From: Panagrolaimus kolymaensis | Taxonomy: Eukaryota; Nematoda; Chromadorea; Rhabditida; Panagrolaimidae | NCBI GenBank assembly: GCA_028622995.1 | Contig: JAJQJQ010000022.1 | Span: 2,232,001-2,296,000, forward strand | Direction: 5' to 3' | Length of the DNA: 64,000 bases | Part shown: one piece after another, positions 45,301 through 57,324 of the stretch | Layout: every line of letters starts with the position of its first letter | Numbering within the stretch: the stretch's first letter is position 1 | The notes under the pieces: model-generated | Seen by the model: the letters and a program-made list of their open reading frames with translations, nothing else | The model's database searches: none | What the model was told of the DNA's origin: nothing | Made by a program: the position numbers and the translations under genes

Positions 45301-45480
45301 AACTTTAGTATCATTTTTTGATGGCGCAGAAGTCGTTGTTGAAACATTTGAAATCACTGCAACTGTGGCTGCTGTAGAAGTAGTAGCGGCTGCATTGGTC
45401 AATGTTACAATAACGGCAAATATAGGAATAACAACTAATAATAGCCTTAAAACATTCATTTCTGGAAAAAATCTAGCCAT
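42366..45480 (-). CDS. Large acidic type I membrane protein with dibasic cleavage sites
   Basis: Two minus-strand exons (42971-45480, 42366-42921; split Ser codon) encode 1021 residues. A signal peptide (LLLVVIPIFAVIVTLTNA) is preceded by MARFFPEMN; an internal Met nine residues in is an alternative start. The ectodomain of over 900 residues is dominated by Glu, Asp and Lys with Ser/Pro, predicted disordered. Near residue 160 is KKKR and near 202 YKR, bounding a less acidic segment of about 40 residues (TGNPEIDYAVDSALGALFGP). Further basic pairs occur near 720 (VKKRSIHG) and 770 (NSKRRNN). A TM helix at about 960-982 (LIICGVITIILLIFKLYW) and a short Pro-rich tail close it. The layout recalls granin-like or shed mucin-like proteins. 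No family identified. Confidence 0.75.
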
Positions 45481-46380
45481 TATTACTTGAGATTTGACTA
45501 TGCTAAACTTACTTTAAAATTCCAGGAAGTTTTGAATTTAAAAAATACAAACTTTTACATTTAATAAAATCACAAAAATATTAATGATCGTTTGGCGATT
45601 ATTTTTCTTCTAAAAAAATTGTATTTTATTTTAAAATTGTTTATCCGCTTTAAAATGGAGGGATTTAGAAAAAAAACCTTTTTTGGATAACACAAGGGTC
45701 GTTTACAATAATGTTTTTGACGATGATGATGAAAAATATCTGTGTTTGGTTGGGTATTTACTTACTAACTAATAACAACTTTTTATTGGCCAAAAAAGCG
45801 AGCAGCGATGTGAGGATTAATGCATTAAAACAACCGGTAAACGAGAACAAAAAAATGGATAGAACCATATTTTTGTGGTGACGATGATGATCATGAGTTG
45901 ATGATTTTAATAGGGGTTATTTTGCGTGTCTGCTATGATTCTTCATCTTTTTTTCAAAAGAGAATAAAGCTACATGAGGAAGTTGTGAAATTTTTATTTA
46001 AATTTGATTTCAACTATGATTATACAAAAAAGATTGTATTTAAAAGCCAAGTTTTATTTTAAAATATCTTTATGAACCAAAACAAAAAATATGGAAATAT
46101 AAAAAAGAATATTGAGGATTTGTTTGGATTGAGAACGCAAGATGATCTCAGTTAAAATTTTAGGTGAATTTTTTTTAGCCGTTATGTTTATTACCCTTAA
46201 AATAAAATTTTATGAGCTTAGCTTATCCGTTAAACTCTCTCCTCAATATTCCATTTTTTAATTATTAAATACAAGCAAATATTATTTATAATAAAAATTG
46301 AAAGCTTTAAAAAAAGAAATACATTCAAGCTTTTTTATTTGTTTCGTTGTAAATCAAACATGAGCCTCTCAAAACTTTCG
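45481..46380. other. Intergenic, no gene seen
   Basis: AT-rich; promoter side of the acidic membrane protein gene and 3' side of the tandem-C2 gene. Nothing recognised. Confidence 0.55.
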
Positions 46381-48159
46381 TCACCTTGAAGGTGGTCCAG
46401 CAACTAATGGTAGCCATCTAGAAACTTTAGATTGGCCTCTCAAAGCTTCTTTCCAAATTTTTGCGCCATGTCCAGCATTTTCACCTAAATTGGCTGTACC
46501 AAGAATTTTTCCGCATGAATCCACAACAATTAAATCCATTTTACATTTCCCAATAAGTCGAGGATCAATTTCAAAACTTAATACTTCATTCCAAATTGGG
46601 CAAACACAATTCTTTTTAATAGTGGTTTTTTTCTTTTTAAGGGTTTTTCCATCGAAGCTTAAAACAGCTTTAACTAATGCACTTGGAGGAGCATTGTCAC
46701 TTCGTTGAAGCCCGCTGGCTTGTTGGATGCTGACGGAAAGCCTTTGAGCACTTGAAAGATATTGTAAACAAATATTAATTTCACCGCTTCGATTTTCTTT
46801 TTCATTGACTGGTTCTAAATCAAGCCAAAGAATGAGATCATCAGATGGACGGAGTTCTGATAAAACAAGTGTGGAGCGAGCATGTTTGATTACGGTAAAA
46901 CCCGAATTTTCAGTGGAAACTAATTCAATGATGAGATCCTTTTCAAGAAGTTCATCGTATGTCGTGGGGAATTTAAATTCTTCTTTTTGTAGTGGCCTAT
47001 CACAATTTACTGGGCAAATTAAACGTCGTTGTTCGCCATTGAGCGAAAGCCAAAGTTCACAATCTTCTGCGGATGACAAATTTGTGGAAGCTAAAATTCA
47101 TTCATAATTAATTTTTCTTTTAACCAAATTTCTCACCTTCAAGTATGGTTACTAAGAAATCACTTTTTTGAAAATCATAATCAAGTTGAAGTTGAATTCG
47201 AGCGGGACATGTTAAGCCCTCTTTATTAGAACCAATTGTCACAATTGAACCACGTTTTCGATATAAATCTGGCTGTAAGCTTCCTAAAAAAACAAAAAAA
47301 TTAATTACATCATTAATTTTGCTTTTTTTTTGTTGAAAAGATAAACAGCTTAATTTTCTTTCTTAGAAGATGCTTTCCTTGAAGAAAAGAAAATATATTG
47401 TAAAAATCTTTTTTTTTTTATAAATACAAAAACATGTTTTTCCGCCGCTCAAATACAAAATAATGAATTAATCAAACGCAAGAATTTTTTGAATCTTCAA
47501 GCTTATGTAAAAAATGTGGGTAAAAGTTTTAAACGAGGTAATTAATAAAGCAAGAAAGGAAGTTGTAGTTTTATTAAGAGCTAATGAAGCTGCGCTTTAG
47601 CTTAGTAGATTGCTGGCGTAAGAAATTTTTTTTCAACTTAGCATTTTTCAATCTTCGAAGAACACAAAAAAGCACATGGCAGCAACAGAAAGAAAAGAGT
47701 GAACTTTGAATTAACTTTGATTTTAAAAGAAATTAACACCTTTTTTGTCTGGAACTTTTAAAAGCAAGACATTGTAACTTTATCCGAAATTGAAGCAAAA
47801 AGTATCATTTTTGTTTTGTTTTTATATTTTAAACCGGAAGTCCATTTCATTATATATCTTATTTTAAGATACAATACAAAAGTTTTGGAAGTTTTTTTTA
47901 GTCAAAGAGAAAATTATTACTGCACATTTTTTAAATGTGAGATCTTCAAGCTTTGAGGTTTATAAAATATTTTAATCAACTTACCAATTCCCGAATCACT
48001 GCTTTTCCTTCTCTCCAAAAAGAGTAAAGCACTATCTTCAATTTCTTGAAGGGAAGGTCGACGATCACCACATCGAGGAACTTGCAAGCTTGCTTCATCT
48101 TTAATAGCTTGTGTAATTGCTTCTGGAATACAGCTTAAACGCCGAATTGTAGAAGCCAT
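46381..48159 (-). CDS. Synaptotagmin-like tandem C2 protein without a membrane anchor
   Basis: Three minus-strand exons (47985-48159, 47137-47283, 46381-47090) give 343 residues. There is no N-terminal TM; instead a basic/Ser start (MASTIRRLSCIPEAI, then FLERRKSSDSGIG). C2A spans roughly 75-185 (IQLQLDYDFQKSDFLVTILE, CELWLSLNGEQRRLICPV, then ELRPSDDLILWLDLEP) and C2B 200-335 (GEINICLQYLSSAQRLSVSI, KTTIKKNCVCPIWNEVLSFE). It ends with the WLPLVAGPPSR that mimics the synaptotagmin WHxL terminus. Aspartates expected in the Ca2+-binding loops are mostly missing, so Ca2+-independent lipid or protein binding is likely. The closest families in layout are synaptotagmin 12/14/16-like proteins. Intron 1 is about 700 bp. 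Confidence 0.7.
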
Positions 48160-51100
48160 TTTTACAAAAAATATGAATGTCTCAGACTTTTAATTATTTT
48201 TAATAATCAAAATTTTTGGTTAAAAAAGTACACCTGAAAAAAATTCAATTTTTAAAAAGCCACATACAAATAAATGGAATAAAATACAAAGTCGCGAAAG
48301 ATAGGCAATCTCGGAGAGAAGAAGAAGAAAATCTGATGTCAGTTACTACTCGTGTGGTTTTGTTTAAAAAAAAAAGATAAAAAGCTTTATCCCGTTTTTC
48401 GCTTTTTAACTTTTCTAATTAACAAACTCTATTGAAAAAAGAAAAAAGAAGGAGGCTTGTTGCATTTACTAACTGAAAAGGGAAAAAGCCAAAACACAGA
48501 AATCCCTAAAGGCTAGAAGCAGTCTTATAAATTTTTATTTTTCTTTAATAAAGTTTAAAGAAAAAAAGCAATTGCAAATGTGTGAAAACACAGAATAAAA
48601 TAATAAAATAATAATCTTCTCAAAAAAAGGCAAACCAGATATCATTCTTCCTCATTGAGAAAAGAGAAGAAGCACCCGAGCTTCTTTCATTTGAGTGTCA
48701 AAAAAAGTTTTAAAAACAATTTTAAAGAGAAAAGGAAATAATTTTCTACCGTTTATTTTTATTTTTTTGCACCTAAAACAAACTTTGACGTTGTTTCTTT
48801 GTAAAAACCTTTTTTTGCTCCTCCAAAAGAAACATTCAAAATTTGTGCTGTCTTGTTTTTTCAAAATTTAGCTAATTCTAAATACGCAAAAATAAAATCA
48901 AAAGACGTAGTATATAATATATAAAGATAAAGATGCTGGTGGTGGCTTTTTGATGTAAGACGAAAATGAGAATATGGAGAGACGTGAAAAAAAACCCATA
49001 TTGATGACGTCCCAAATACATCCATATTCAAGGGAAATAAAAAATGCTAAACATCATTTTCTTGTTTAAACATGAAATGGAAAAAGGCAAAAAAAAAAGA
49101 TTGCAAGTCATATATTTGTGAAAAAAAGAGAAGAAGCATAATTTCAGAAATTACGGAGGGCTCAATTTGTGTTTGAAATAGATAGCTATAAATTTTAAAG
49201 GCTTCAAAGGTAAATTTTTAACTAGCAAACGATAATACAGTAAAAAGCACTTTAGGCAAATCGTTTAATTTAAAACAAAAATATTCAATTCGCTTTAATA
49301 AATTTTATTAAAATGTGTATTGAAACGAAATAATTATAAATAATCTTTGCTTCTAAGAAGCGAAATTACTATTGTTTCCATAAATTAAAATATTTTGTAT
49401 CCAAATTAATAAATAATTATTCCTATTTTTCATTTCCCACGAGTACTAAAAAAAGCTAATAACGACGAAAAAAGCTTTGTTAATTCTCGCTAATATTTAA
49501 AAACGTTTGTGTGCTATTTAAAAATTCTACTTTATGTAAGAAGAAGAATTATTAAAATACTTTAAAACTGTTGCTATCCCTACTATGCCTACAATCTTTT
49601 TAGTTTCTAAGAAGAACAAAGAAGCTTTATTTTTAGCTCGCAAAAAAAGAAAGAAGGACAATACAGTATCGTATCCGCATAAATAAAAAGGCTAACACTT
49701 TGGAGACTTCATTTCCAAAAGCTGCCGCTTTCAGCTTCTTTTTTTTTTATTCAACCATAACTAACCATATGAGCTTTTAAATGGATATGATGAAAAGAAA
49801 TATTGTTTTATGAAAACGATTAAACCCGGATTAGAAAAAAAATCTTCAGAAAAATGAAAACAATAGCAAGAACCAAAAATCTTTATTTTTAAAATTTAGA
49901 AATTTATTATTTTATTTTTTTGAAGACACCACATCTTAAAAATCTTGGTCCTATAATTTCTTCCTTTTGTTTGAAAAAGCAGCTTCTATCATTATTGACA
50001 TGCCAAAATATAAAAAAAAAAGTAAAAATAATGGGGAGGATAATCGGGTTGTTTTTCTCTATCCAAGGAAAAATACATAATAATATTTGAAAAAGTGGTT
50101 ATATAAAAAACAAAACAAAAACTTGACATTAATCGGAGAAAAGTGCTTTTTTTTTAGTTTGCCGAAGAAGTAGTACATAGTCCCCAAAAAACTCAAAACG
50201 AGACACAGCCTTGGACAAAGTTAAAGAAAACTGACCAAAAAGGGAGTATGTTTGCATATCAAAATGTGTAGTTTTTTTAGTTTAAAGCTAAAAAGGCAAA
50301 CAACAACAAAGGAGATATTTGCTTTTTTTTGTTGGTAGTAGTATAATTTTTTGTTTGAAGGACATGAGAAGATGGGAGGGATTGTATAAACGCCATTAAA
50401 AGCTGCTCCAAACTTATGACAAAATTCTTTTTTATTATTGTTTTTTTGTTTTTTGTCGTCGTCTTTGTTTTTAAAAATAAAAAATTCAAAAAGTGTCAGC
50501 AACAGAAGCAAAAGGATAATATTTATTTAAGGCTGCTTTCCATGAAAATCTTAGTGTTTTTTATAGGTATAAAAAAAGAAATAAAAAAGTAACAAAATAA
50601 ATGAATAAAAAATTATTTCCATTTTTGGGATGCAAGATTTTTAAAGGAAATCCAAAAAACTTTTTGCTAGTACGTTTTTAAAAAAGTACAAAAAACTTTG
50701 TAATTATTTAACAGATTTTTGTCATCTCGGATTATAGCATATTTTTTTTTTTTTTGCCGCGTTGACAGATGGAGGAGATACATTTTTGGAAAAAAAGTGC
50801 ACAAGTATTAGATATTAAATATTTTTGGCTTAAAAATAAAAAGGAGAAAAGAGTTATCAATGCTTGGAATTTTAAATATTTATTATTATATTATGAAGGA
50901 AGGATAAAAATAGAACAACCATGAGTTATTTCTAGCAACAACGAAAATGAAATAAATTGTTTTTTGCTTGAGGGCAATGAGTGGGGTTTCTTCTATGAAA
51001 GAAGAGTTAGCTTCCATCTTCTCCTCAGCGGGAAGCCCTACTTTAAAGTCAGTCAAAAAAGGGAAGGGAGTTAATTACATAATTTGAATTGATAATGAAA

Positions 51101-53574
51101 AAATGAAATAAAAAGATGAAGAAAAAAAAACGACTAAGGATTAGTTTAAAATTAAAAAAAAGATAGACTAGAATATCAATTTTGTCAAAGATCAAATAAG
51201 CCGATTGACCTTTGTTAAGTGAAGTTTATTTGGAATTTAAGCAGACGAAAAGCTGCTAACACTTATCTCACTCCAATGACTCAATCTCGACTGATACTTT
51301 CATAAAAAAACTGTAATTTCCACCTTGCAAAAAAAGCAATAAAAAAACTTTGAAACTTTTATTGAGAATATAAAATTACTTGACTTTCATGCTTATATTC
51401 CACCTACTTCAAAATTAATAAATCTTAAATATCACCTGTCCTTTTTTGAAACTCTACCACACAATACATCGATTAAGAATGAATTGCAGCTGTGGAACAA
51501 ACCTCTGCACCACATTCCTTTATGAGACTCTAGATGGATAAAGTAAAAGTTAATATTTCATCCACCCACAACTCTTTAAAATTTTGACATAGTTGTCACC
51601 GGTATGTATAACTTTCAAACATTCCCTTTTTGAGTCATGATTATTTGCAAAAGTTTTGAAAATAAAAGAACATTTTTTTATTTTAAGAAAAAAAAATTGC
51701 GTTGAAATCCCTTGTGAGATAAATATGAAAATATTAACTAGGGAAAAGATTAATTTTGGAAAGGTTATGTTTTGATGAAATACAAGCATACGGTAGTAAA
51801 AGAAGAAGAGTCATCAACTAAAAATTAAAAGTTGAACTAATCTAGCAAAAGCAACAAAAAAATAAAAAAAAATTTTTAGTGAAGACCTTGCAAAAATTAA
51901 TTTTTATAACATTTTTTTATCTTCTTAGAATCAATACTTTAATACTCAGAACAATTTAATTTCCATTCTATTAAACCATTTTAAAGTAATTGTTTTCTAC
52001 AAAATTTTGCTTACTTATCAAAATAATCCTTTATTTTCTTATTTTTTTTCTTCAGCTAAAAACCTTTTCCAAAAAGCAACGATGAAGTTGTTAAAATTGC
52101 TCTTCGGCCTTTGAAAACGTTACCAAAATGCGATTGTTGGTTGGTGACAATAAAATAAAATAAAACACAGTAAATTTGTTGCCTCTTTAAAGTGACAAAA
52201 GCAAAACAAAAGAACCCGCCTCCTTGTCTTTTGCAACATGACTTCTTTTTTTTCAAACAAAAGAATTTATAAAAAAACAAACTTTTAAAATTTTAAACAA
52301 AAAAATCCTCAAAGCTTTTGTTGGCAACAAAAAAAAGCAAAACACGCAAAGTTTTAAAAAAATATTTGTTGAAAGAAGATGCATTGTCAAAAAACCGGAA
52401 GATTGTTCCAAGAAGCAGCAGCTTTCTGGAGTCTCCTAATTTAATTTTAAAAGTGTTTCAAAAGGCAACAACAAAAGTCAAGTAACACTAAAAGTTTTTT
52501 TTGAAAAATGAAAGATGTAAGCAGTTTTAAAAAGTGAGGGTGGTGGAAATTTCGTGATTATTGTCTGGCACGAGATTTATCAAGGAAGTGAAATGGATAC
52601 AGTGAAAAAAGGAAGTTGAGTATAAGAATTTTTTAAAAAAGGGATAAAAATAGCAAGATACACTTTTACGCATGCTCCATGATCTGACATTTAAAAGTGC
52701 ATCTTTGACAAAAAAAAAATAAATTTCTTAAGTTACACAAATTTAGTGTAAAATATTGTATTCGAAACTACTCTAAAAAACTAACCCTAAAATGAATATT
52801 ATTTTATTTAAATAATTTCTTTTTAAATGCTGAATTTTTCTGGTAAACAAACTACCAAAACTCAAATCATCTTCCTGTTTATCGTTCGTTCTTCTTTTTT
52901 TGACCTCCAATATTGAATGCCACCACCAAAATGAAAAAACTTTAAAGGGAAAAAATGTTAAAAAGTTTAATAAAATTTGTTCATCTTCTTTTTTCCCTTT
53001 ATCGAGAAACTATATCACTTTTCGTTTGGCTGGTGCGGTTGGTATCATAGAAAAAATTGGATAAAGCGGCAGAAAAAAGAAAAAGAAACTGGTGGGTGCC
53101 GACGTAAAAAAAGAAGTTTTATGCAACAATGAATTTAGCACATTTTTTCTTGAAATTAAATCAAATAAATGCATACGTTTTTTGACCGATGCAAACCGAA
53201 TTTTATTTCTCATTCCTACTCCATAGGTTTTGGGTGGTTTTATAAAGGTTATTTTAAGAAACAAAAATGTTGTAAATTGTGTTTGAGATCTCAATGAAGA
53301 ATGCAATGGTATTTTACGAATGTTCATGCTGTTATTATTTTTATCAATGACGTGAAATTTTGGAAGTATGTAATATTTTAATATTTTCATTTAGGTGTTT
53401 TGAGCTTTCCAGAAAGTTTTATTTACGAAAAAATAAATGCGTTGAATAAAATTTTTAATGCATTCTAAAATCACAAAATATACTAAATTTCTAAAATCAC
53501 GAGAATATTTCTTTACAATAAACTTGAGACATTATTTCTCGCATGACAGAATTCGTCTTCACATTCAAAATTAT
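48160..53574. other. Long gene-poor region
   Basis: About 5.4 kb of AT-rich sequence with many A and T runs. Several frames of 60-126 codons occur (50221-50511, 51550-51789, 52056-52280, 53010-53390 on the minus strand), but all are Phe/Lys/Asn-biased and lack splice partners, starts or known motifs. I searched by eye for tRNA-like arms and repeats and found none. It may hold distal regulatory sequence of the tandem-C2 gene. Confidence 0.5.
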
Positions 53575-55010
53575 TTACTTGCTTCCTTGTAAAGCCTAAA
53601 ATGGAATTTAAATGGGATATCCGGAAAATGAGAACAATAAAAACCTGATTAACAAATGTTGGAAGAATAAATGCAGCGGAATGAAGCTCAGAATTATAAA
53701 ATTTAAGTTTCATAGATTTGATTTCCTCGGATGTGAGGGTTCGAGCTGGCTTGGTGACATCACGCTTCTAAAAAAGATATTTTGGGTCAACGATTTTTGA
53801 AGCTTTAATTTTAAATCAAGAAAGAAAACAACACGGTTTCATAACGACATACATCTTTAGCAGCAATTAAATATCCCATAGTTCCAGATGGATATGTGCT
53901 CATTATTGATGAAGCATATCGAACAGTTGGAAAGATTTTTTTAGTGAAATCAATCATATGCGAAATTAATTCCAAATGTAGCCAAACGCTTTCGGCTAAA
54001 AATGGGATAAAGTATTAAAAAGAAAACGTTTGATATTATGGGAGCTTGAGAAGCCTATTATTATTTGCCATTAGTTTTAAAAAGCTTAGATAAAAAAGGG
54101 AGAAAGCTTGTAAGCTATGAAGAACCACCACCAAAAGTTAGGAAAATAAAAAAAGAAAACCAAAGGAGCAAAGGAGCGCACGATAGCTTTTCACCTCTTT
54201 ACTTAATTTGGAACTGATTTAATTTGTTTAAAAAGTTTCGCCCAAAACGTTTATTAAATTTCTCAACTAATGGCAAATCAATCAATGGGCATTCACCTTG
54301 TGAACTCAAAATTCCTCCATCTTTCATTGATTCAGAAAGCAATTGGTAATAAAATTTCCCGAATAAACTTTCAGCTGGCCCAACGGGATCGGAGGAATCA
54401 GTAATAACAACATCAAATTCGTTTTTATGATTTTTAAGAAATTCAAATCCATCACCAATGAAAAGATTAAGTTTGGAATTTCCAAATTGTTCAGCCATTC
54501 CAGGAAGGTATTTTTTAGAAACTTCGATAACCATATCATCAATTTCACACATGGTAACATGTTCGACGCTGGAATGTTTAAGAACTTCGCGAAGGATTCC
54601 ACCATCACCACCTCCGATGATGAGAACCCGCTTTGGATTGGGATGAGCAAAGAGGGGAAGATGAGCGAGCATTTCTTGATATGCGAATTCGTCCCTTTCA
54701 GTACATTGAATAATTCCATCAAGCACCAAAACATTTCCATATGTTTTGCTACAAATTGAAATATTAAATGGCGTCAATTTTTTTTAGGAAAAAGTTATTA
54801 CCTTTTAAAAACTAAAACATCTTGATATTTTGATCTTTCATGAAACAACTCTTTCTCAATTTGAAGGGAAAAAGCTTGCCCGGGCCATGCTCCACCCATT
54901 TCAACTCCATCAGATTTTAATTGCTTGGAATCTCCAGAAGAAGTGTTCTTGATTTTTTCAAGATCATCAGGTGAAAATTCTGTAAACCAACCCTTTTGAA
55001 GGAGATCCAT
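53575..55010 (-). CDS. spds-1: Spermidine synthase
   Basis: Five minus-strand exons (54802-55010, 54297-54748, 53853-53995, 53645-53767, 53575-53595) encode 315 residues. The enzyme transfers the aminopropyl group of decarboxylated S-adenosylmethionine to putrescine in the cytosol. Signature parts: [47 protein letters not shown] (catalytic and putrescine contacts), [17 protein letters not shown] (nucleotide loop, about 110), [17 protein letters not shown] (about 185), [23 protein letters not shown] and a C-terminal [16 protein letters not shown]. The third exon joins at a donor (gtgaat) inside an open frame that otherwise runs to 54199; family alignment shows the spliced form is correct. The last exon is only 21 bp (ALQGSK). 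Confidence 0.93.
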
Positions 55011-55819
55011 AGTTTAAAGCTTTTTGAATGGATAAAGGATAACGCTAAAAAGAGTATATATATATATATATTAATTTGATATGAATACATATAAAGCCAT
55101 AGAGAAAATAAAACCATTTTATAAAATTTCAAAAAATCTAAAAAATAAAAGTTCACAACTCTTTCTAAGTCTCAACTCTTTTTTACACTCAATAAACACA
55201 CCGATTGAATGAATGAATGTTCCTTTCTTTATTTTCCACTTTCCTTCTTCTGACCCTTGATCATAAAAATATTTGTTGCAACAAATTAGATAACATGTTG
55301 TTATCATTATGACCTCTTTTCTTTTTAGCCTAAAAAAAGTCTCCTGTCTATGTGCCTCCTTTTTCTTTTCCCATTACAACAACTTTTTCCAAAACATCCC
55401 ATAATAAAAACCCATAAAAAATCCAAAAACCCACAGGTTTAAAAAGTTTCCGTTAAAAAAAATATTACTCACATGGCATAAATAAAAAAACCGGAATAAA
55501 ACTTGCATTTTTATTAAACTTTTTTTTCAACGCAAAAACATTTCACTTTTTATTTTTCTTCGACAAAAAAATCATAACATGAATTTATATTAATTTTATT
55601 TTTACGAACGAGTATCGACAAAAAAAATGTTCATGAATGCTGTGAAAGTAAGCGAGCGATGTCATTGAGATTATCATGCCCTAAGGGGGATAACTTTGAA
55701 ATCAGCAAGAGTGATAAAGAGAAAGGGAAAAATCAACAACTTGAATGTAAAGAAAGTTGATCCATCATCATCTACTCTCGTCAGCGTGGAGAAATTAAAA
55801 AATATTGCTTTAAAAAATT
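55011..55819. other. Divergent promoter region
   Basis: AT-rich 0.8-kb gap between spermidine synthase (minus) and the ZP gene (plus). It contains a short (TA)n tract at about 55054-55070. Nothing else seen. Confidence 0.5.
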
Positions 55820-57065
55820 ATGTTTAAAATTATTTTATTTTTATTATTATTTTATGGAATATTTCCACCATATTGCTATAGCACTTTTGTGGATAATGGA
55901 ATTGTGGATATTCCCATAATTGAATGCACTTCAAATGCTTTAAGATTTAGGCTTAAAACTCAAAAACAATTTGAAGGACGTTTATTTGTTAAAGGTTTTG
56001 CTAAAATTGATGGCTGTTTTATTAATGGATTGGGAAAATTCACTGAAACTGGAATTGAAGTGCCTTTTGATTCTCCATGTCGAATTGATCGTGAAAGATC
56101 GGCAAATCCTAAAGGTGTTTTTGTAACAACTACCATTGTTGTATCATTTCATCCATTATTTATCACAAATGTGGATCGAGCATACCGAGTGAAATGTCTG
56201 TATTTTGCATCTGAACAAAAAGTTAAAATGAATCTTGGAGTTCATAATCTTCCAGCGAGGGTTGAAAGAATGCCCATGCCTATTTGCCGTTATGAGGTTT
56301 GTAATTTTGATTTAATTAAAGTCCGTGAACCAACTTTCCCAGCGAGAATGAGAAAACAAGGATTTTATTTAAAAATCTTAGATTTAAATAATTTTATGTT
56401 TTAAGCTTCTTGATGGTGGCCCTCATGGCTCTCCAATTGCTTATGCAACTGTGGGCCAAGAAATATATCATAAATGGACTTGCGAAGCCGTAACAACAGA
56501 TTCTTTTTGCATGATTGTTCATTCTTGCGTTGTTGATAGTGGCCTTCGAGAATTTATTGACATCCTCGATAATCGTGGTTGCGCTTTGGATCCTTTACTT
56601 CTCACAAACCTCGATTATGATACCGACCTCGCTGCTGGACAAGCAACCCATGTTTATAAATACGCTGATCGCGATACTTTATTCTTTCAATGTCAAATCA
56701 GTATTACTAATAAACCTCACAATTCCATGTGTCCTCGTCCTGATTGCACTTCTTTTCCCGGTGCCATACCTCAGCAACCTTCCATCCTCGTTGGTGGACA
56801 GCTCAATGTTCGAGTCCCACGTAAAACTTTGGATTTTGAAGTTATGGAAGTTATTGATGTTTCAAGCCGACTTCAAGCTATAGAAAATTTTAGTAATGAT
56901 TCCATAAATCTTCCAAAACCTCAAAAACAAATAAAAAATCCTGAAATTTGTTTTCCATTTGAAGCTTTATTATTATTTATTGGTTGGCTTTTTATTATAG
57001 CTATCTCCGCTTTTTTAATTATTTATTTAAGGATAAAAAGGTGTAGAACATATGCCATTAACTAA
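55820..57065 (+). CDS. ZP-domain (cuticulin-like) transmembrane protein
   Basis: Two exons (55820-56296, 56406-57065), phase 0, give 378 residues. Signal peptide (MFKIILFLLLFYGIFPP), then a ZP domain at about 27-290: VDIPIIECTSNALRFRLKTQ, FEGRLFVKGFA, IDGCFINGLG, VTTTIVVSFHPLFITNVDRA and YRVKCLYFA in ZP-N, and VGQEIYHKWTCEA, CMIVHSCVVDSG, DNRGCALDP and FFQCQISITN in ZP-C. Conserved Cys positions follow the CUT family. A TM helix (LLLFIGWLFIIAISAFLIIY) and a short basic tail end it. CUT/ZP proteins polymerise into cuticle or apical matrix after cleavage. The expected basic cleavage site between ZP and TM may be the VPRK near residue 298. No extra domains. Confidence 0.88.
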
Positions 57066-57324
57066 AAAAATAAATGTTTGATTTAAAATAAATTAATTTA
57101 TTACTGTGCCTTTTACATTACGTAAATTTTTAACAATATTTGATCTGGCGATATGTTTAAAGATGCCAAATTGTGCCAATTAAATATAAAGAAAGACATT
57201 TCTATAAACATTCTTTAAAGCCTGTTTTTCTTTTATTCGAACGCCACGTCTTCTTATCCTTAGTTTTTTCAAATTAAATCATTTTGTTCATAATCATTCA
57301 TTTGATGAATTAAAGATTATTATA
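57066..57324. other. Short same-strand gap between ZP gene and TMEM129
   Basis: 259 bp, AT-rich. Close spacing could mean an operon, but I see no convincing SL2-type acceptor before 57325. Confidence 0.4.

Noticed and set aside
43679..45490. Several plus-strand ORFs of 98-148 codons
   Set aside because: They are antisense shadows of the acidic membrane protein: Glu/Asp-rich coding sequence reads as Ser/Phe-rich open frames on the other strand.
48160..53574. Possible extra genes, tRNAs or CRISPR-like arrays in the long gene-poor region
   Set aside because: No coding signatures, tRNA arms or regularly spaced repeats could be found by eye; the frames present are AT-driven.
54199..54296. Continuation of spermidine synthase exon 2 to a stop at 54199
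   Set aside because: Those residues do not match the family, whereas splicing from 54297 to 53995 restores [11 protein letters not shown] and the conserved C-terminal half.
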